Positions 33,135-41,060 of a stretch of DNA of 45,997 nt are shown here, piece after piece; within the stretch, counting starts at the first letter, position 1; every line of letters begins with the position of its first letter. The position numbers were made by a program, and so were the translations under genes. The stretch covers positions 1-45,997 of the IMG/VR virus record IMGVR_UViG_3300022074_000087; one strand, given 5' to 3'. Under the pieces are notes generated by a model. That model was not told the origin of the DNA. It saw nothing but the letters and a program-made list of their open reading frames with translations, and ran no database searches. The DNA comes from a virus.

Positions 33135-33866
33135 ATGAGTAATGCAAGAAATCTCGCAAATCTCTTAACAGGAGGTGATACAACAATCGCAACTGGTGAT
33201 GTGGCCGCTGGTGCAATCACAAGTGTAAAACTAGCAGATGACGCAGTGACCACTGCAAAGATAGCAACTGATGCAGTTACAGCAGATAGTATTGATAGTG
33301 ATGGTGCAAGTTTCCAAATGGGTGACTTGACATTAAACACACTTAATGCAAATACATCAATACTACCAGACACATCTGGTGGTGCAGATATTGGTTCTAC
33401 AACCAAAGAATTTGGAGATGTATTCATTGCAGATGATAAGGCAATCAAGTTTGGTAGTGACCAAGATGCAACAATCGAATATGATGAAGACGGAGATGAC
33501 CAACTTAAAATAGGTGGTGCAGTTACAGCATTCACAAATGCAGTCGTAGGTAAAACAGATACAGATACAAGTAATTCTGGAAGTGTCACATTAGATTTTG
33601 ATGCTAATCAGAACTTTGTACTTACTCTTACAGGTGCAGTAACACTTGCAAACCCAACCACAGAAAAAGTTGGACAATCAGGTTTTATTGTTTTTATTCA
33701 AGATGGAACTGGAAGTAGAGCAGTCACTTTAGGAACAGATTACGAAACTGCTGGAGGTGCTGGATTAACATTGACTGCAACTGCTAGTGCAACAGATATA
33801 GTTCCTTATGTAGTTGCAGCTTCAAATAGAATACTTCTTGGGACACCTCAACTTGCGTTTAGTTAA
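33135..33866 (+). CDS. Tail-fibre-like protein, 243 aa
   Basis: The N-terminus (NARNLANLLTGGDTTIATGD, TSVKLADDAVTTAKIATDAV) is a phage-fibre module with heptad-like ADDAVTTAKIATDAVT repeats, typical of fibre shafts. Residues 75-150 (TSILPDTSGGADIGSTTKEF, GDVFIADDKAIKFGSDQDAT) are also typical of marine phage fibres. The last 85 residues (NQNFVLTLTGAVTLANPTTE to GTPQLAFS) are nearly the same domain as at the end of the gene at 20978. As there, a LamG gene follows. It has its own late promoter and lies inside the cassette between genes 15 and 16. Confidence 0.8.
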   Translation: MSNARNLANLLTGGDTTIATGDVAAGAITSVKLADDAVTTAKIATDAVTADSIDSDGASFQMGDLTLNTLNANTSILPDTSGGADIGSTTKEFGDVFIADDKAIKFGSDQDATIEYDEDGDDQLKIGGAVTAFTNAVVGKTDTDTSNSGSVTLDFDANQNFVLTLTGAVTLANPTTEKVGQSGFIVFIQDGTGSRAVTLGTDYETAGGAGLTLTATASATDIVPYVVAASNRILLGTPQLAFS

Positions 33867-33877
33867 GGAGATATAAT

Positions 33878-34711
33878 ATGTCAGGCCCTTTCGGTTCATC
33901 ACAGTGGACATACAGTTCTGCTGCTGGTGCGTTCTATTCACATCAGATAGAACAGTCTGTTTATTTTACTAACAATTCTAGATTATCTAGAACTTATGGA
34001 ACAGTCAGCAGTCAAACTGCATTTACATTTTCTATGTGGGTTAAAAGAAGTGAAACTTATGAAAATGGAATGAACACAGTTTGGCAAATGTTAATGGGTA
34101 CAGGGACAGGTGTTGAAGGTGGAGGAGCTGCATTTGGTTTTGAATCTGGTGGTGGAACTTCTGGTGGTTTGAATAACAGAGATAGGATTGCATGGTATGG
34201 TCACAAAGGAACGAGTGGTGGTTCAGCAACTGGTGATGATAGAATAGCAGGTTATTATCGTGATACCACAGGCTGGTATAATATTGTTTTAAGAACTGAC
34301 ACATCTCAAAGTTCAGGTGATAGAATTAAATATTATGTAAATGGTAACGGGCCATTAGAAAGAACAACACAAAATAATCCTGATGGTAATTTGGATAGAT
34401 TTCACTACGCAACTGCCACTCTCGTAATTGGTGCTAATACCAGTGGTAATTATGGTTTTGATGGATATATGGCAGAAATTGCTTATTGTGATGGTCAATC
34501 ACTTGGCCCAAGTTCTTTTGGCGAAACAAAGAACGGAGTCTGGGTGCCTAAAGCTGTTAGTGGACTTACTTTTGGCAATGAAGGCTTTTATCTTAAATTT
34601 GAAGACTCAAGTAATTTTGGTAATGATAGCTCTGGCAATAATAATGATTTTACAGTTTCAAACCTAGCGGCAAATCGTCAAAGGCCCGACTCACCGACAT
34701 TTGGAGAATAG
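33878..34711 (+). CDS. LamG/concanavalin-like lectin protein, 277 aa
   Basis: LamG-type pattern: AFTFSMWVKRSETYENGMNT (about residue 49), GWYNIVLRTDTSQSSGDRIK, YYVNGNG, NYGFDGYMAEIAYCDGQSLG, and the closing LTFGNEGFYLKFEDSSNFGN, SSGNNNDFTVSNLAANRQRP. It is paralogous to the proteins at 22093 and 30482, closest at the C-terminal 70 residues (DSPTFG ending shared with 30482). It is separated by two bases from the SPRY-like gene that would continue it. GGAGAT precedes the ATG. Probably a receptor-binding component. Confidence 0.8.
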   Translation: MSGPFGSSQWTYSSAAGAFYSHQIEQSVYFTNNSRLSRTYGTVSSQTAFTFSMWVKRSETYENGMNTVWQMLMGTGTGVEGGGAAFGFESGGGTSGGLNNRDRIAWYGHKGTSGGSATGDDRIAGYYRDTTGWYNIVLRTDTSQSSGDRIKYYVNGNGPLERTTQNNPDGNLDRFHYATATLVIGANTSGNYGFDGYMAEIAYCDGQSLGPSSFGETKNGVWVPKAVSGLTFGNEGFYLKFEDSSNFGNDSSGNNNDFTVSNLAANRQRPDSPTFGE

Positions 34712-34713
34712 AT

Positions 34714-36390
34714 ATGGCAAGTAGTGGAAATTTTTGTGTATTTACAGCAGACCTCAGATATGAGAGTCCTTACAGTACAACAGACCAACATTCAGGAGGT
34801 GGTCTAGATGTTAAAGGGCCAGGTAGTGGTAGTTTTGAACCTAATCAAGCAACCTTTACTCCTATGAGTGGAAAATGGTATTGGGAATATAGAGCAGGAC
34901 AAGGTGGTGGTAGTAGTTACGGTAGACCAGCTATAGCAGTATCAAATCAAGCGCATACACAAAATGAAGATTATTACGGTGGTGGCACTGGAATAACAGG
35001 AGTTATGTTTGCAGCTAATAATGGAAATAAAAGAATTAATGGTAGTGATACTTCTTATGGTACAGCAGTAAGTCAAAATGATATAGTTCAAATGGCATTA
35101 GATTGTGATAATGGTGCAATGTATTTTGGTATAAACAATACTTGGCAAAACTCTGGTGACCCTACAAGTGGTGCGAGTAAAACTGGAGCCGCATTATCTA
35201 CTGGTATTCAAAACGTCCCTATAGAAATTCAACATACAAGATATGCTGGTGGAGGAATAGACCGATACAACTTTGGCCAAGACTCTACATTTGACGGCGC
35301 TGTGACAGCATCAACTAATGCTGATGGGAATGGCCATGGTACATTTGCATATTCGCCACCATCTGGATATCTCACACTCTGCTCAGCTAATTTACCTTTG
35401 GCAGAAGCATTAGACTCAGCACAAGATAATCCACCTAGTAACTATACTGATGTTGTTACTTATACTGGAACTGGTAGCACACAAAGTATTACAGGTTTAA
35501 ATTTTCAACCTGATTGGATATTAATTAAAAATCGTGATGTAAATGATAGTTGGTTAAATATGAATAGTGTAACAGGATTAGGAAAAACTCACGCATGGGA
35601 CACTGCTGCTCCTTATCAAGATGAAACTGATTGTGTAACAGCATTTAATAGTAATGGATTTACTGTCAGCACAAATCACAGAGTAAATGCAAGCACAGAA
35701 AAATATGTTGCGTATTGTTGGAAAAGAAGTACAGATGCTGGATTTGATATCGTTGAGTACAGTGGAAATGGTAGCACACAAGCAGTCAGTCATAATTTAG
35801 GTGCAACGCCTGAAATGATAATGATGCACTTAAAATCAGGAACAAATGTGGACGGCACTATGTTTATGGACTCATCAGTTGCAGAAAGTATGGGTACAGG
35901 AGAAGGTGTTTTTATGAGTCTTAGTGCTGCTGCTCAGACTACAACTTATATGTCATCTGTGTCAAGTACGGCCTTTACCATGCCTTCAACTTCTCTGAAC
36001 CAAACTGGTAGAACTTATGTTGCTTATGTATTCAGAGGTATAGAAGGCTTCAGTAAATTTGGACAGTATGAAGGCAATGGCGATGCTGACGGGCCCTTCA
36101 TATTTACCGGCTTTAGACCAAGACATTTTTATATTAAAAAAATAGACGGCACAGGAAACTGGGAAGTAAGAGATACTGCTAGAGATATAAACAACCCTTT
36201 AGACTCAACAATTCTTTGGGACTCAAACACACTAGAAGCATCTAGTGTAGCTAGTAGTGCTTATCCAGTGGACGTGTTTAGTAATGGATTTAAATTAAGA
36301 ACCACTAGTGCTAATTATAATACAGCTAATAACGGTTATATCTACGGCGCCTGGGCAGATGTTCCGTTCAAATATAATAATGCTTTCTGA
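34714..36390 (+). CDS. SPRY-like/tail-surface protein, 558 aa
   Basis: Starts MASSGNFCVFTADLRYESPY, the same first seven residues as the gene at 31316. Residues 40-200 look like a SPRY-type sandwich (MSGKWYWEYRAGQGGGSSYG, DIVQMALDCDNGAMYFGINN, YNFGQDSTFDGAVTASTNAD). Residues 230-558 repeat the second module of the 31316 protein: LNFQPDWILIKNRDVNDSWL, GSTQAVSHNLGATPEMIMMH, YVFRGIEGFSKFGQYEGNGD, GFRPRHFYIKKIDGTGNWEV, VDVFSNGFKLRTTSANYNTA. The start lacks a separate Shine-Dalgarno except GGAG inside the preceding gene, suggesting coupling. Its stop overlaps the gene 16 start (TGATG). Confidence 0.75.
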   Translation: MASSGNFCVFTADLRYESPYSTTDQHSGGGLDVKGPGSGSFEPNQATFTPMSGKWYWEYRAGQGGGSSYGRPAIAVSNQAHTQNEDYYGGGTGITGVMFAANNGNKRINGSDTSYGTAVSQNDIVQMALDCDNGAMYFGINNTWQNSGDPTSGASKTGAALSTGIQNVPIEIQHTRYAGGGIDRYNFGQDSTFDGAVTASTNADGNGHGTFAYSPPSGYLTLCSANLPLAEALDSAQDNPPSNYTDVVTYTGTGSTQSITGLNFQPDWILIKNRDVNDSWLNMNSVTGLGKTHAWDTAAPYQDETDCVTAFNSNGFTVSTNHRVNASTEKYVAYCWKRSTDAGFDIVEYSGNGSTQAVSHNLGATPEMIMMHLKSGTNVDGTMFMDSSVAESMGTGEGVFMSLSAAAQTTTYMSSVSSTAFTMPSTSLNQTGRTYVAYVFRGIEGFSKFGQYEGNGDADGPFIFTGFRPRHFYIKKIDGTGNWEVRDTARDINNPLDSTILWDSNTLEASSVASSAYPVDVFSNGFKLRTTSANYNTANNGYIYGAWADVPFKYNNAF

Positions 36391-36800
36391 TGAGTAAAAC
36401 AAAAGACATAATAGATGAAGCATTGGGTGCAGTAGAACTTGCAAAGTCCGAACCTGTAGAAAAGAAAGTTATACCTAGACCTAAAGAGAATGACGATATA
36501 GAGAATGATTATAAGTACCAGAGAGAAAACTTTTACAATCTAGTAGAAAGAGGTACAGATGCGATAGATGGTATTCTAGAAATCGCAAGAGAAAGTGAAC
36601 ACCCTAGAACATACGAAGTAGCTGGTAATCTAATCAAACAAGTTGCAGAAGTTACAGAGAAACTTGGTGAACTGCAAGAGAAGATGAAGAGATTAAAAGA
36701 AGTTCCAAGTAACGCACCGAAGAATGTAACCAATGCGTTATATGTTGGTTCAACTGCTGAGTTACAGAAGTTGTTAAAGGGTAAGAAGAATGGACAATAA
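36390..36800 (+). CDS. 16: Terminase small subunit gp16
   Basis: A 136-aa, mostly helical protein (T4 gp16: 164 aa). Residues 30-110 (NDDIENDYKYQRENFYNLVE, RGTDAIDGILEIARESEHPR, YEVAGNLIKQVAEVTEKLGE) match the gp16 family: the helical core forms the oligomeric ring that recognises DNA and regulates the motor. The C-terminal NALYVGSTAELQKLLKG is also conserved. It overlaps gene 17 by 11 bases and starts in the stop codon of the SPRY-like gene (TGATG). Confidence 0.93.
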   Translation: MSKTKDIIDEALGAVELAKSEPVEKKVIPRPKENDDIENDYKYQRENFYNLVERGTDAIDGILEIARESEHPRTYEVAGNLIKQVAEVTEKLGELQEKMKRLKEVPSNAPKNVTNALYVGSTAELQKLLKGKKNGQ

Positions 36801-38430
36801 TTATCTAGGTAATCCAAACCTCAAGAAAGCAAATGTCAAAGTAGAATGGACAGAGGAACAACTTCTTGAATATAAAAGATGTATGGACGACCCTCAGTAT
36901 TTTATTGAGAACTATGTCAAGATTATTTCTCTTGATGAAGGTTTGATACAATTCAAGATGTATCCATTTCAAAAAGAAATGATTGGTACATTCCATAAAA
37001 ATCGTTTTACAATCTGTAAGTTACCTAGACAGTCTGGTAAGTCCACGATTATGATTTCCTACCTCCTACATTATGCATTATTTAATCCAAGTGTCAACAT
37101 AGCTATCCTTGCAAACAAGGCTGCAACTGCAAGAGATTTACTAGGACGACTACAACTTGCATACGAAAACTTACCAAAGTGGTTACAACAAGGAGTGATG
37201 TCTTGGAATAAAGGTTCACTAGAACTAGAGAATGGTTCTAAGATACTTGCATCATCAACATCTGCAAGTGCAGTCAGAGGTGGTTCATACAACATCATAT
37301 TCTTGGACGAGTTTGCGTATGTTCCTTCAAATGTTGCAGAACAGTTTTTTAGTTCTGTGTATCCTACAATTTCATCTGGTAAATCTACAAAAGTTATTAT
37401 CGTTTCAACACCACATGGTATGAATATGTTTTATAAACTATGGACAGATGCAGAAGAAAAAAGAAATAGTTACATTCCTATTGAAGTTCATTGGAGTGAA
37501 GTACCAGGCCGTGATGATAAATGGAAAAAAGAAACAATCGCAAACACAAGTGAACAACAGTTCCAAACAGAATTTGAGTGTGAGTTCTTAGGTTCTGTCA
37601 ATACACTTATCAACTCATCTAAACTTAGAGTATTAACATATAAACAACACTTACAAAAGAATGCTGGTTTAACTGTGTATGAGAAACCACAGAAAGACCA
37701 CACCTATATGTTAACTGCTGATGTTGCACGAGGTACTAAGAACGACAACTCTGCATTTGTAATGTTTGATATCACAGAAGTCCCTTATCGTGTGGTCGCA
37801 AGTTTTAAAGACAATGAGATAAAACCTTTACTCTTTCCACAAAAGATATATCAGATTGCAAGAGCATATAATCAATCATTTGTATTAGTAGAGGTAAATG
37901 ATATAGGTGAACAAGTTGCAAACAATTTACAATTTGATATGGAATATGATAATCTGATTATGGCATCTATGCGTGGTAGGGCTGGACAAGTGATGGGTAG
38001 TGGTTTCTCTGGTGGTAAAGCACAGTTAGGTGTACGAACAACAAAAGCAGTGAAGACAATCGGTTGTTCTAATCTAAAACAATTAGTAGAAAGTGATAAG
38101 ATAATTATAGAAGATTTTGATATTATCAATGAGTTATCTACTTACATTGTACATGGTAGTTCCTACCAAGCAGAAGAAGGTTGCAATGACGACTTAGTCA
38201 TGTGTTGTGTATTATTCGCATGGGCAACTGACCAGACATATTTTAAAGAATTAACAGATAACGACATAAGAGTTCAAATGTATAAAGACCAACAAAATCA
38301 AATAGAACAAGATATGGCACCTTTTGGATTTGTAGTCAACGGATTAGAAGAAGAAAATGTAGGGACTGCTGTAGATGAGTACGGTACTAAATGGAATCCT
38401 GTTGTTAGAAAACACGATACAAACTGGTGA
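36790..38430 (+). CDS. 17: Terminase large subunit gp17 (packaging ATPase/nuclease)
   Basis: Residues 80-90 carry the Walker A loop (RQSGKST) after an adenine-binding YPFQKEM segment at 58-64; Walker B with the catalytic Glu is IIFLDE at 169-174; the coupling motif STPHG is at 206-210. The nuclease domain begins with the metal Asp of LTADVARGTKNDNS (D311), followed by VEVNDIGEQVANNL and the acidic CNDDLVM near residue 470. All motor and nuclease motifs are intact. Length 546 aa (T4 gp17: 610 aa). It cuts concatemeric DNA and drives it into the prohead. Its stop overlaps the GTG of the DUF1289 gene (GTGA). Confidence 0.97.
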   Translation: MDNNYLGNPNLKKANVKVEWTEEQLLEYKRCMDDPQYFIENYVKIISLDEGLIQFKMYPFQKEMIGTFHKNRFTICKLPRQSGKSTIMISYLLHYALFNPSVNIAILANKAATARDLLGRLQLAYENLPKWLQQGVMSWNKGSLELENGSKILASSTSASAVRGGSYNIIFLDEFAYVPSNVAEQFFSSVYPTISSGKSTKVIIVSTPHGMNMFYKLWTDAEEKRNSYIPIEVHWSEVPGRDDKWKKETIANTSEQQFQTEFECEFLGSVNTLINSSKLRVLTYKQHLQKNAGLTVYEKPQKDHTYMLTADVARGTKNDNSAFVMFDITEVPYRVVASFKDNEIKPLLFPQKIYQIARAYNQSFVLVEVNDIGEQVANNLQFDMEYDNLIMASMRGRAGQVMGSGFSGGKAQLGVRTTKAVKTIGCSNLKQLVESDKIIIEDFDIINELSTYIVHGSSYQAEEGCNDDLVMCCVLFAWATDQTYFKELTDNDIRVQMYKDQQNQIEQDMAPFGFVVNGLEEENVGTAVDEYGTKWNPVVRKHDTNW

Positions 38431-38588
38431 TTGAGAGTCCTTGCATAAATGTTTGCACTGTCATAGATGGTGAGTGTGTTGGCTGTTTCAGAACAGAGAA
38501 ACAGATAGAAGAATGGTTACATTATACAGATGAGGAGAGAAGAAAGATTATGGAAGAGTGTGAAACTAAAATGTATCAAACTCAATAA
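38427..38588 (+). CDS. DUF1289-type four-cysteine protein, 53 aa
   Basis: A GTG start at 38427 overlaps the gene 17 stop (GTGA). The product begins (M)IESPCINVCTVIDGECVGCF, then RTEKQIEEWLHYTDEERRKI, which is the DUF1289 signature: SPC-x3-C-x6-C-x2-C-F-R-T followed by an IxEW helix. The cysteines are C6, C10, C17 and C20, and probably bind a metal (Zn or Fe-S; not settled for the family as far as I know). In bacteria such proteins are small and of unclear role. Its last 23 bases overlap the end of the minus-strand gene. Confidence 0.8.
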   Translation: MIESPCINVCTVIDGECVGCFRTEKQIEEWLHYTDEERRKIMEECETKMYQTQ

Positions 38589-38874
38589 GGTCATTATCTA
38601 ATTTAACCCAACAGTTCCTACAAACAATCTTAGAACTATTAATGAGTTCTTTTATCTCCACTTGACTTTCTTCGTTTATACCTACTCTCTTTACCTTTCT
38701 TCTGATAGCTAAATCATGAGGATAAAACTTAAGACAAACGGTTTCACTCTCTTTACAATGCACACAATATTTATCTGCAAGAAAATCATTTAACCACTTG
38801 ACCCTCTTGCGATAGTTACGTCTTGCAACCTTTTTAATTGTTTCTTTATACTTTTTATAGTGTGCGTTTCCCAT
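38566..38874 (-). CDS. Degenerate HNH-like zinc protein, 102 aa
   Basis: The only minus-strand gene. The start is ATG at 38874 (MGNAHYKKYKETIKKVARRN); an earlier in-frame ATG at 38976 would add a hydrophobic leader inside the gene 18 upstream region and is unlikely. A basic helix (residues 7-30) is followed by C37-x2-C40 (YCVHC), C47, H53 (YPHD) and C85-x2-C88 (VCRNCW). This is the layout of small HNH proteins, but the usual final His after CxNC is Trp and the DH pair is altered, so nuclease activity is doubtful. It converges on the DUF1289 gene. A TATAAATA octamer lies directly before its start. Confidence 0.75.
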   Translation of the reverse strand: MGNAHYKKYKETIKKVARRNYRKRVKWLNDFLADKYCVHCKESETVCLKFYPHDLAIRRKVKRVGINEESQVEIKELINSSKIVCRNCWVKLDNDLIEFDTF

Positions 38875-38879
38875 GATTT

Positions 38880-38887
38880 TATTTATA
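38880..38887 (-). promoter_or_regulatory. Minus-strand TATAAATA octamer next to the HNH-like gene
   Basis: The octamer reads TATAAATA on the minus strand and ends six bases before the A of the ATG at 38874. By the T4 rule the transcript would start exactly at the start codon, giving a leaderless mRNA. No Shine-Dalgarno is present. Confidence 0.55.
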
Positions 38888-38928
38888 AACAACTGGAATA
38901 TAAAAAAGGGTTTACAAATATAAAATTT

Positions 38929-38936
38929 CCTAAATA
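38929..38936 (+). promoter_or_regulatory. Possible late promoter (CCTAAATA) of gene 18
   Basis: CCTAAATA matches the late octamer at six of eight positions, 41 nt before the gene 18 ATG. The leader would be about 35 nt with two purine-rich sites (AGAGGA, AGAGGAG). Confidence 0.5.
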
Positions 38937-38976
38937 AAAGTAAAATTAACAAAGAGGATACAAGAGGAGAAAACAT

Positions 38977-41058
38977 ATGTCATTTTTAGTTTCCCCAGGC
39001 GTTAGAGTTAGAGAGATTGACTTAACGAATGTTGTTCCTGCCGTTGCTACTTCAATAGGTGCTATTGCAAGTGCATTTGAGAAAGGGCCTGTTGGTTCAA
39101 TAGTAAACATAACTTCAGAGGAAGAATTGATACAGATTTTTGGAAGACCTCAAAATGACAGTAATCAATTCGAGAACTTTTTTACTGCAGCCAACTTTCT
39201 TGGATACACTGACGCACTTAAAGTAGTTAGATGCGAATCTGGTATAGTAAACGCAACTGCAAACGGTGCTGGACTTTTAATCAGAGATGATGACCACTAT
39301 GATAATGACTTTGACAATGGTCAAGCATCAGTCGGAGAGTGGGTCGCAAGAACAGCTGGTACACATGGAAATGCAATAGGTGTTTCAATATGTGCGAGTG
39401 CAACTGCATACGAGCAAACTGCTGTAACCACAACATCTGGTACAGAAGCTGCTGGTCAAACAATTATATCAGTAACAGACGCATCAGTATTTGGTGTAGG
39501 AGATATTGTAAACTTTGGTGAAACAGGTAATATCGAATACGAAACAACAACAGTAAACACATCTGATAACACAATCACAATAAAATTATTAGATGATGTA
39601 AATGGTGCTGGATTACAGAATGCTGTTGCATCTGGAACAAACATTAGAAGAAGATGGAGATTTTATGACTTGTTTGATGGTGCTCCAGGCACTTCCTCTT
39701 ATGCAACAGAAAGAGGCAGAGGAACTAATGATGAGATGCATATTGTTGTTTACGATTACACAGGTGAACAATCTGGGTTTGATGTAGACGCAAACGGAAA
39801 TAGAACAAATGGTGTATTAGAAACTTATCCAAACTTATCAAAGAATATAAATGCAAAATCACCACAAGGTGACAGCATCTATTATCCTTATGTAATCAGA
39901 AAACAATCACAATTTGTATACTGGACAGACCACAACAGTGCTGGTGTAAACTGGGGCACAGACATTGATGCAACAACAGGTAACATTGTCTTAAACTCAA
40001 CTGACGGTTCATCAGATGCTGGTGATAAAATATCACTTGAAGATGGAACTGGAAGTGCTGGTTCAATCGAAATGGAAAGTGGAACAAGTGCTTACTCTGC
40101 ATTAAACACACCGACTAAATCAGAACTTGCTGGAGGAACAGATGACTACGCAGTAACAGCTGGTGAGTTAGAAACTGCTTACGGTAAGTTTGAAGATACA
40201 GAGTCAGAAGATATCAATCTTGTATTAGGTGGTAAAGGTGGAGGAGCTGGTGACACTGCATCTTCACAAGATACTCACGTTACAATGTTGACTGCACTTG
40301 TAGAAAAAAGAAGAGATTGTATTGCGTTAGTATCACCCTATCGTTCTGCAACTGTAGGTGTATCAAGTTCAAATACAGCCACAGACAATGTCGTAGAAGC
40401 GTTTGATTTATGTCCTTCATCATCTTATGTGGTGTTTGACAGTTCATACAAATATCAATACGACAAGTACAATGATGTATTCAGATTTGTACCAATGAAC
40501 GGAGATACTGCTGGTTTATGTGCAAACACAGACAATGTTGCAGATGCTTGGTTCTCACCTGCTGGATATAACAGGGGTGGAGTAAGAAACGCAATTAAAT
40601 TGTCTTACAATCCAAAGAAAGCAGAAAGAGATAGATTATATCGTGCAAGGGTTAACCCAGTTGTTAACTTCCCAGGCCAAGGTGTAACACTATTTGGAGA
40701 TAAGACTGCATTAAGTAAACCAAGTGCATTTGATAGAATTAATGTAAGAAGATTATTCTTAGTTCTAGAAAAAGCAATTGCAACTGCATCTAAGTTCCAA
40801 CTCTTTGAGTTCAATGATGAATTTACAAGAGCACAATTTAGAAACCTAGTCGAGCCTTTCTTAAGAGATGTTCAAGGTCGTAGAGGTATTCAAGACTTTA
40901 GTGTTGTCGCAGATGGGACAAACAATACTGGAGAAGTCATAGACAGAAACGAATTTATTGCAGACATTTTTGTTAAGCCTGCTAGGTCAATTAATTTTAT
41001 AACACTGAACTTTATCGCAACACGAACAGGCGTATCGTTTAGTGAGGTAGGAGGTTAA
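38977..41058 (+). CDS. 18: Tail sheath protein gp18
   Basis: The N-terminus (SFLVSPGVRVREIDLTNVVP, SIGAIASAFEKGPVGSIVNI, EEELIQIFGRPQNDSNQFEN) and C-terminus (RRGIQDFSVVADGTNNTGEV, DRNEFIADIFVKPARSINFI) are classic for the contractile sheath. Length 693 aa (T4: 659 aa). The middle (residues 155-375) holds the variable outer domains, including at 333-374 a LEDG/NSTDGS acidic repeat (IVLNSTDGSSDAGDKISLED) found also in other virion proteins here. It polymerises around the tube and contracts on infection. AGAGGAG lies eight bases before the ATG; gene 19 begins two bases after the stop. Confidence 0.97.
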   Translation: MSFLVSPGVRVREIDLTNVVPAVATSIGAIASAFEKGPVGSIVNITSEEELIQIFGRPQNDSNQFENFFTAANFLGYTDALKVVRCESGIVNATANGAGLLIRDDDHYDNDFDNGQASVGEWVARTAGTHGNAIGVSICASATAYEQTAVTTTSGTEAAGQTIISVTDASVFGVGDIVNFGETGNIEYETTTVNTSDNTITIKLLDDVNGAGLQNAVASGTNIRRRWRFYDLFDGAPGTSSYATERGRGTNDEMHIVVYDYTGEQSGFDVDANGNRTNGVLETYPNLSKNINAKSPQGDSIYYPYVIRKQSQFVYWTDHNSAGVNWGTDIDATTGNIVLNSTDGSSDAGDKISLEDGTGSAGSIEMESGTSAYSALNTPTKSELAGGTDDYAVTAGELETAYGKFEDTESEDINLVLGGKGGGAGDTASSQDTHVTMLTALVEKRRDCIALVSPYRSATVGVSSSNTATDNVVEAFDLCPSSSYVVFDSSYKYQYDKYNDVFRFVPMNGDTAGLCANTDNVADAWFSPAGYNRGGVRNAIKLSYNPKKAERDRLYRARVNPVVNFPGQGVTLFGDKTALSKPSAFDRINVRRLFLVLEKAIATASKFQLFEFNDEFTRAQFRNLVEPFLRDVQGRRGIQDFSVVADGTNNTGEVIDRNEFIADIFVKPARSINFITLNFIATRTGVSFSEVGG

Positions 41059-41060
41059 TC

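Noticed and set aside
38875-38976. N-terminal hydrophobic extension of the minus-strand HNH-like protein
   Set aside because: The extended start lies on the gene 18 start codon, the added part reads as reverse complement of an AT-rich leader, and the HNH-like family usually begins near the chosen ATG.
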